Below, piece by piece: positions 6,410-6,973 of a DNA stretch of 6,973 nt. Below the pieces are notes generated by a model, which saw only the letters and a list, made by a program, of their open reading frames with translations, was not told the DNA's origin and did no database searches. A program made the position numbers and the translations under genes. The stretch is taken from positions 1 to 6,973 of the forward strand of contig CAIYPH010000473.1 in NCBI GenBank assembly GCA_903928045.1. The letters run 5' to 3'. This stretch comes from an uncultured Rhodospirillales bacterium (GTDB lineage: Bacteria; Pseudomonadota; Alphaproteobacteria; Acetobacterales; Acetobacteraceae). Each line of letters starts with the position of its first letter. The stretch's first letter is position 1.

Positions 6410-6973
6410 ATGCTCAAAGGCAATCTCGTCGCACTGATCACGCCCATGCGGGAAGATGGTTCGGTCGATGAGAAAAAACTCGCGGAGTTCATCGACTGGC
6501 AGATCAAAGAGGGGACCGCGGGTCTGGTGCCCACCGGCACCACCGGCGAATCGCCGACGCTGACCCATGAGGAGCATAAGCGCGTCGTCGAGATCACCGT
6601 CCAGGTGGCCGCCGGCCGCGTGCCAGTCATCGCCGGCACCGGCTCCAACTCCACCGCCGAGGCGCTCGACTTCACCAAGCATGCCAAGAAGGCCGGCGCC
6701 GATATGGCGATGCTGGTGACCCCGTACTACAACAAGCCGACGCAGGAGGGGATGTATCTGCACTTCTCCACTATCGCCAAGGCGGTCGATATCCCCATCA
6801 TCATCTACAACATCCCGCCCCGCTCGATCGTCGACATGTCGCCCGAGACCATGGGGCGGCTGGCCAAGATCAAGAACATCGTCGGCGTGAAGGATGCCAC
6901 CGCCAACCTGGCGCGGCCCTACCACACCCGCCGCGAATGCGGTGTGGACTTCATGCAGTTCTCGGGCGAGGAC
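6410..6973 (+). CDS. dapA: 4-hydroxy-tetrahydrodipicolinate synthase, N-terminal 188 residues (truncated by window edge)
   Basis: The cytoplasmic TIM-barrel enzyme condenses pyruvate with aspartate semialdehyde, the first committed step to meso-diaminopimelate and lysine. Without any gap, the residues line up with E. coli DapA numbering: [10 protein letters not shown] with Thr44 and Thr45, [10 protein letters not shown] with Tyr107, YNIPPRS with Tyr133 and Arg138, and GVKDAT with the Schiff-base Lys161. It starts [13 protein letters not shown], normal for the family. The gene lies 87 bases after the radical SAM stop on the same strand, so it may be read from the upstream promoter or from its own. 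About 100 C-terminal residues lie outside the window. The assignment is secure, although paralogous aldolases of the DapA family (such as N-acetylneuraminate lyase) share the fold; the Thr44, Tyr107 and Arg138 set favours true DapA. Confidence 0.96.
   Translation, partial: MLKGNLVALITPMREDGSVDEKKLAEFIDWQIKEGTAGLVPTGTTGESPTLTHEEHKRVVEITVQVAAGRVPVIAGTGSNSTAEALDFTKHAKKAGADMAMLVTPYYNKPTQEGMYLHFSTIAKAVDIPIIIYNIPPRSIVDMSPETMGRLAKIKNIVGVKDATANLARPYHTRRECGVDFMQFSGED

Noticed and set aside
6209..6925. Open frame of 238 codons on the minus strand, opposite dapA
   Set aside because: dapA on the other strand has every expected active-site residue; this frame shows only Gly/His/Asp-rich shadow sequence.

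Overview
The window is GC-rich, densely packed bacterial chromosome. Its reading frames have strongly G/C-biased third positions, and there is no sign of phage, insertion sequence, CRISPR or RNA genes. The gene content (a Slt-type lytic transglycosylase, pgpA, a CinA/PncC amidase and dapA) and the codon style suggest an alphaproteobacterium. A sphingomonad-type organism (Sphingomonas, Novosphingobium or Erythrobacter-like) is my best guess, but this rests on memory of gene neighbourhoods, not on a search.

Left part, minus strand, read from 3641 down to 1: four tightly packed genes that look like one transcription unit. They are a secreted soluble lytic murein transglycosylase (3641-1659), phosphatidylglycerophosphatase A (1662-1210), a cytoplasmic glycoside-hydrolase-like TIM-barrel protein with no assigned function (1207-182), and the start of a CinA/PncC-type nicotinamide-nucleotide amidase (185-1, cut by the window edge). 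Two of the three junctions are 4-base ATGA stop/start overlaps and the third is a 2-base gap, so translational coupling is likely. The products concern the cell envelope (peptidoglycan turnover, phosphatidylglycerol synthesis), NAD-cycle salvage and an unknown sugar substrate.

Middle, plus strand: a 134-base divergent intergenic region (3642-3775) precedes the most unusual gene here (3776-6322). It encodes an 848-residue protein with five tandem repeats of about 99 residues, then a radical SAM domain with an intact C-x3-C-x2-C motif, a Pro/Ala-rich linker, and a short tail that resembles a SPASM domain without cysteines. From memory, repeats of this style (a GY..ER....VAGW opening and a GFR..F.PPL closing) occur next to glycosyltransferases and other surface-glycan enzymes in alphaproteobacteria. 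Five copies in front of a radical SAM enzyme is an architecture I do not recognise. Its substrate cannot be read from the sequence.

Right part, plus strand: after an 87-base gap holding a small imperfect hairpin and a strong Shine-Dalgarno site, dapA (4-hydroxy-tetrahydrodipicolinate synthase) starts at 6410 and runs off the window. All active-site residues expected in its first 188 codons are present. It feeds lysine and meso-diaminopimelate synthesis, which links loosely to the peptidoglycan theme of the left operon.

There is no gene-free stretch longer than 300 bases. The candidate for something undescribed is the five-repeat radical SAM protein. The glycosidase-like gene inside the pgpA-cinA operon is second.
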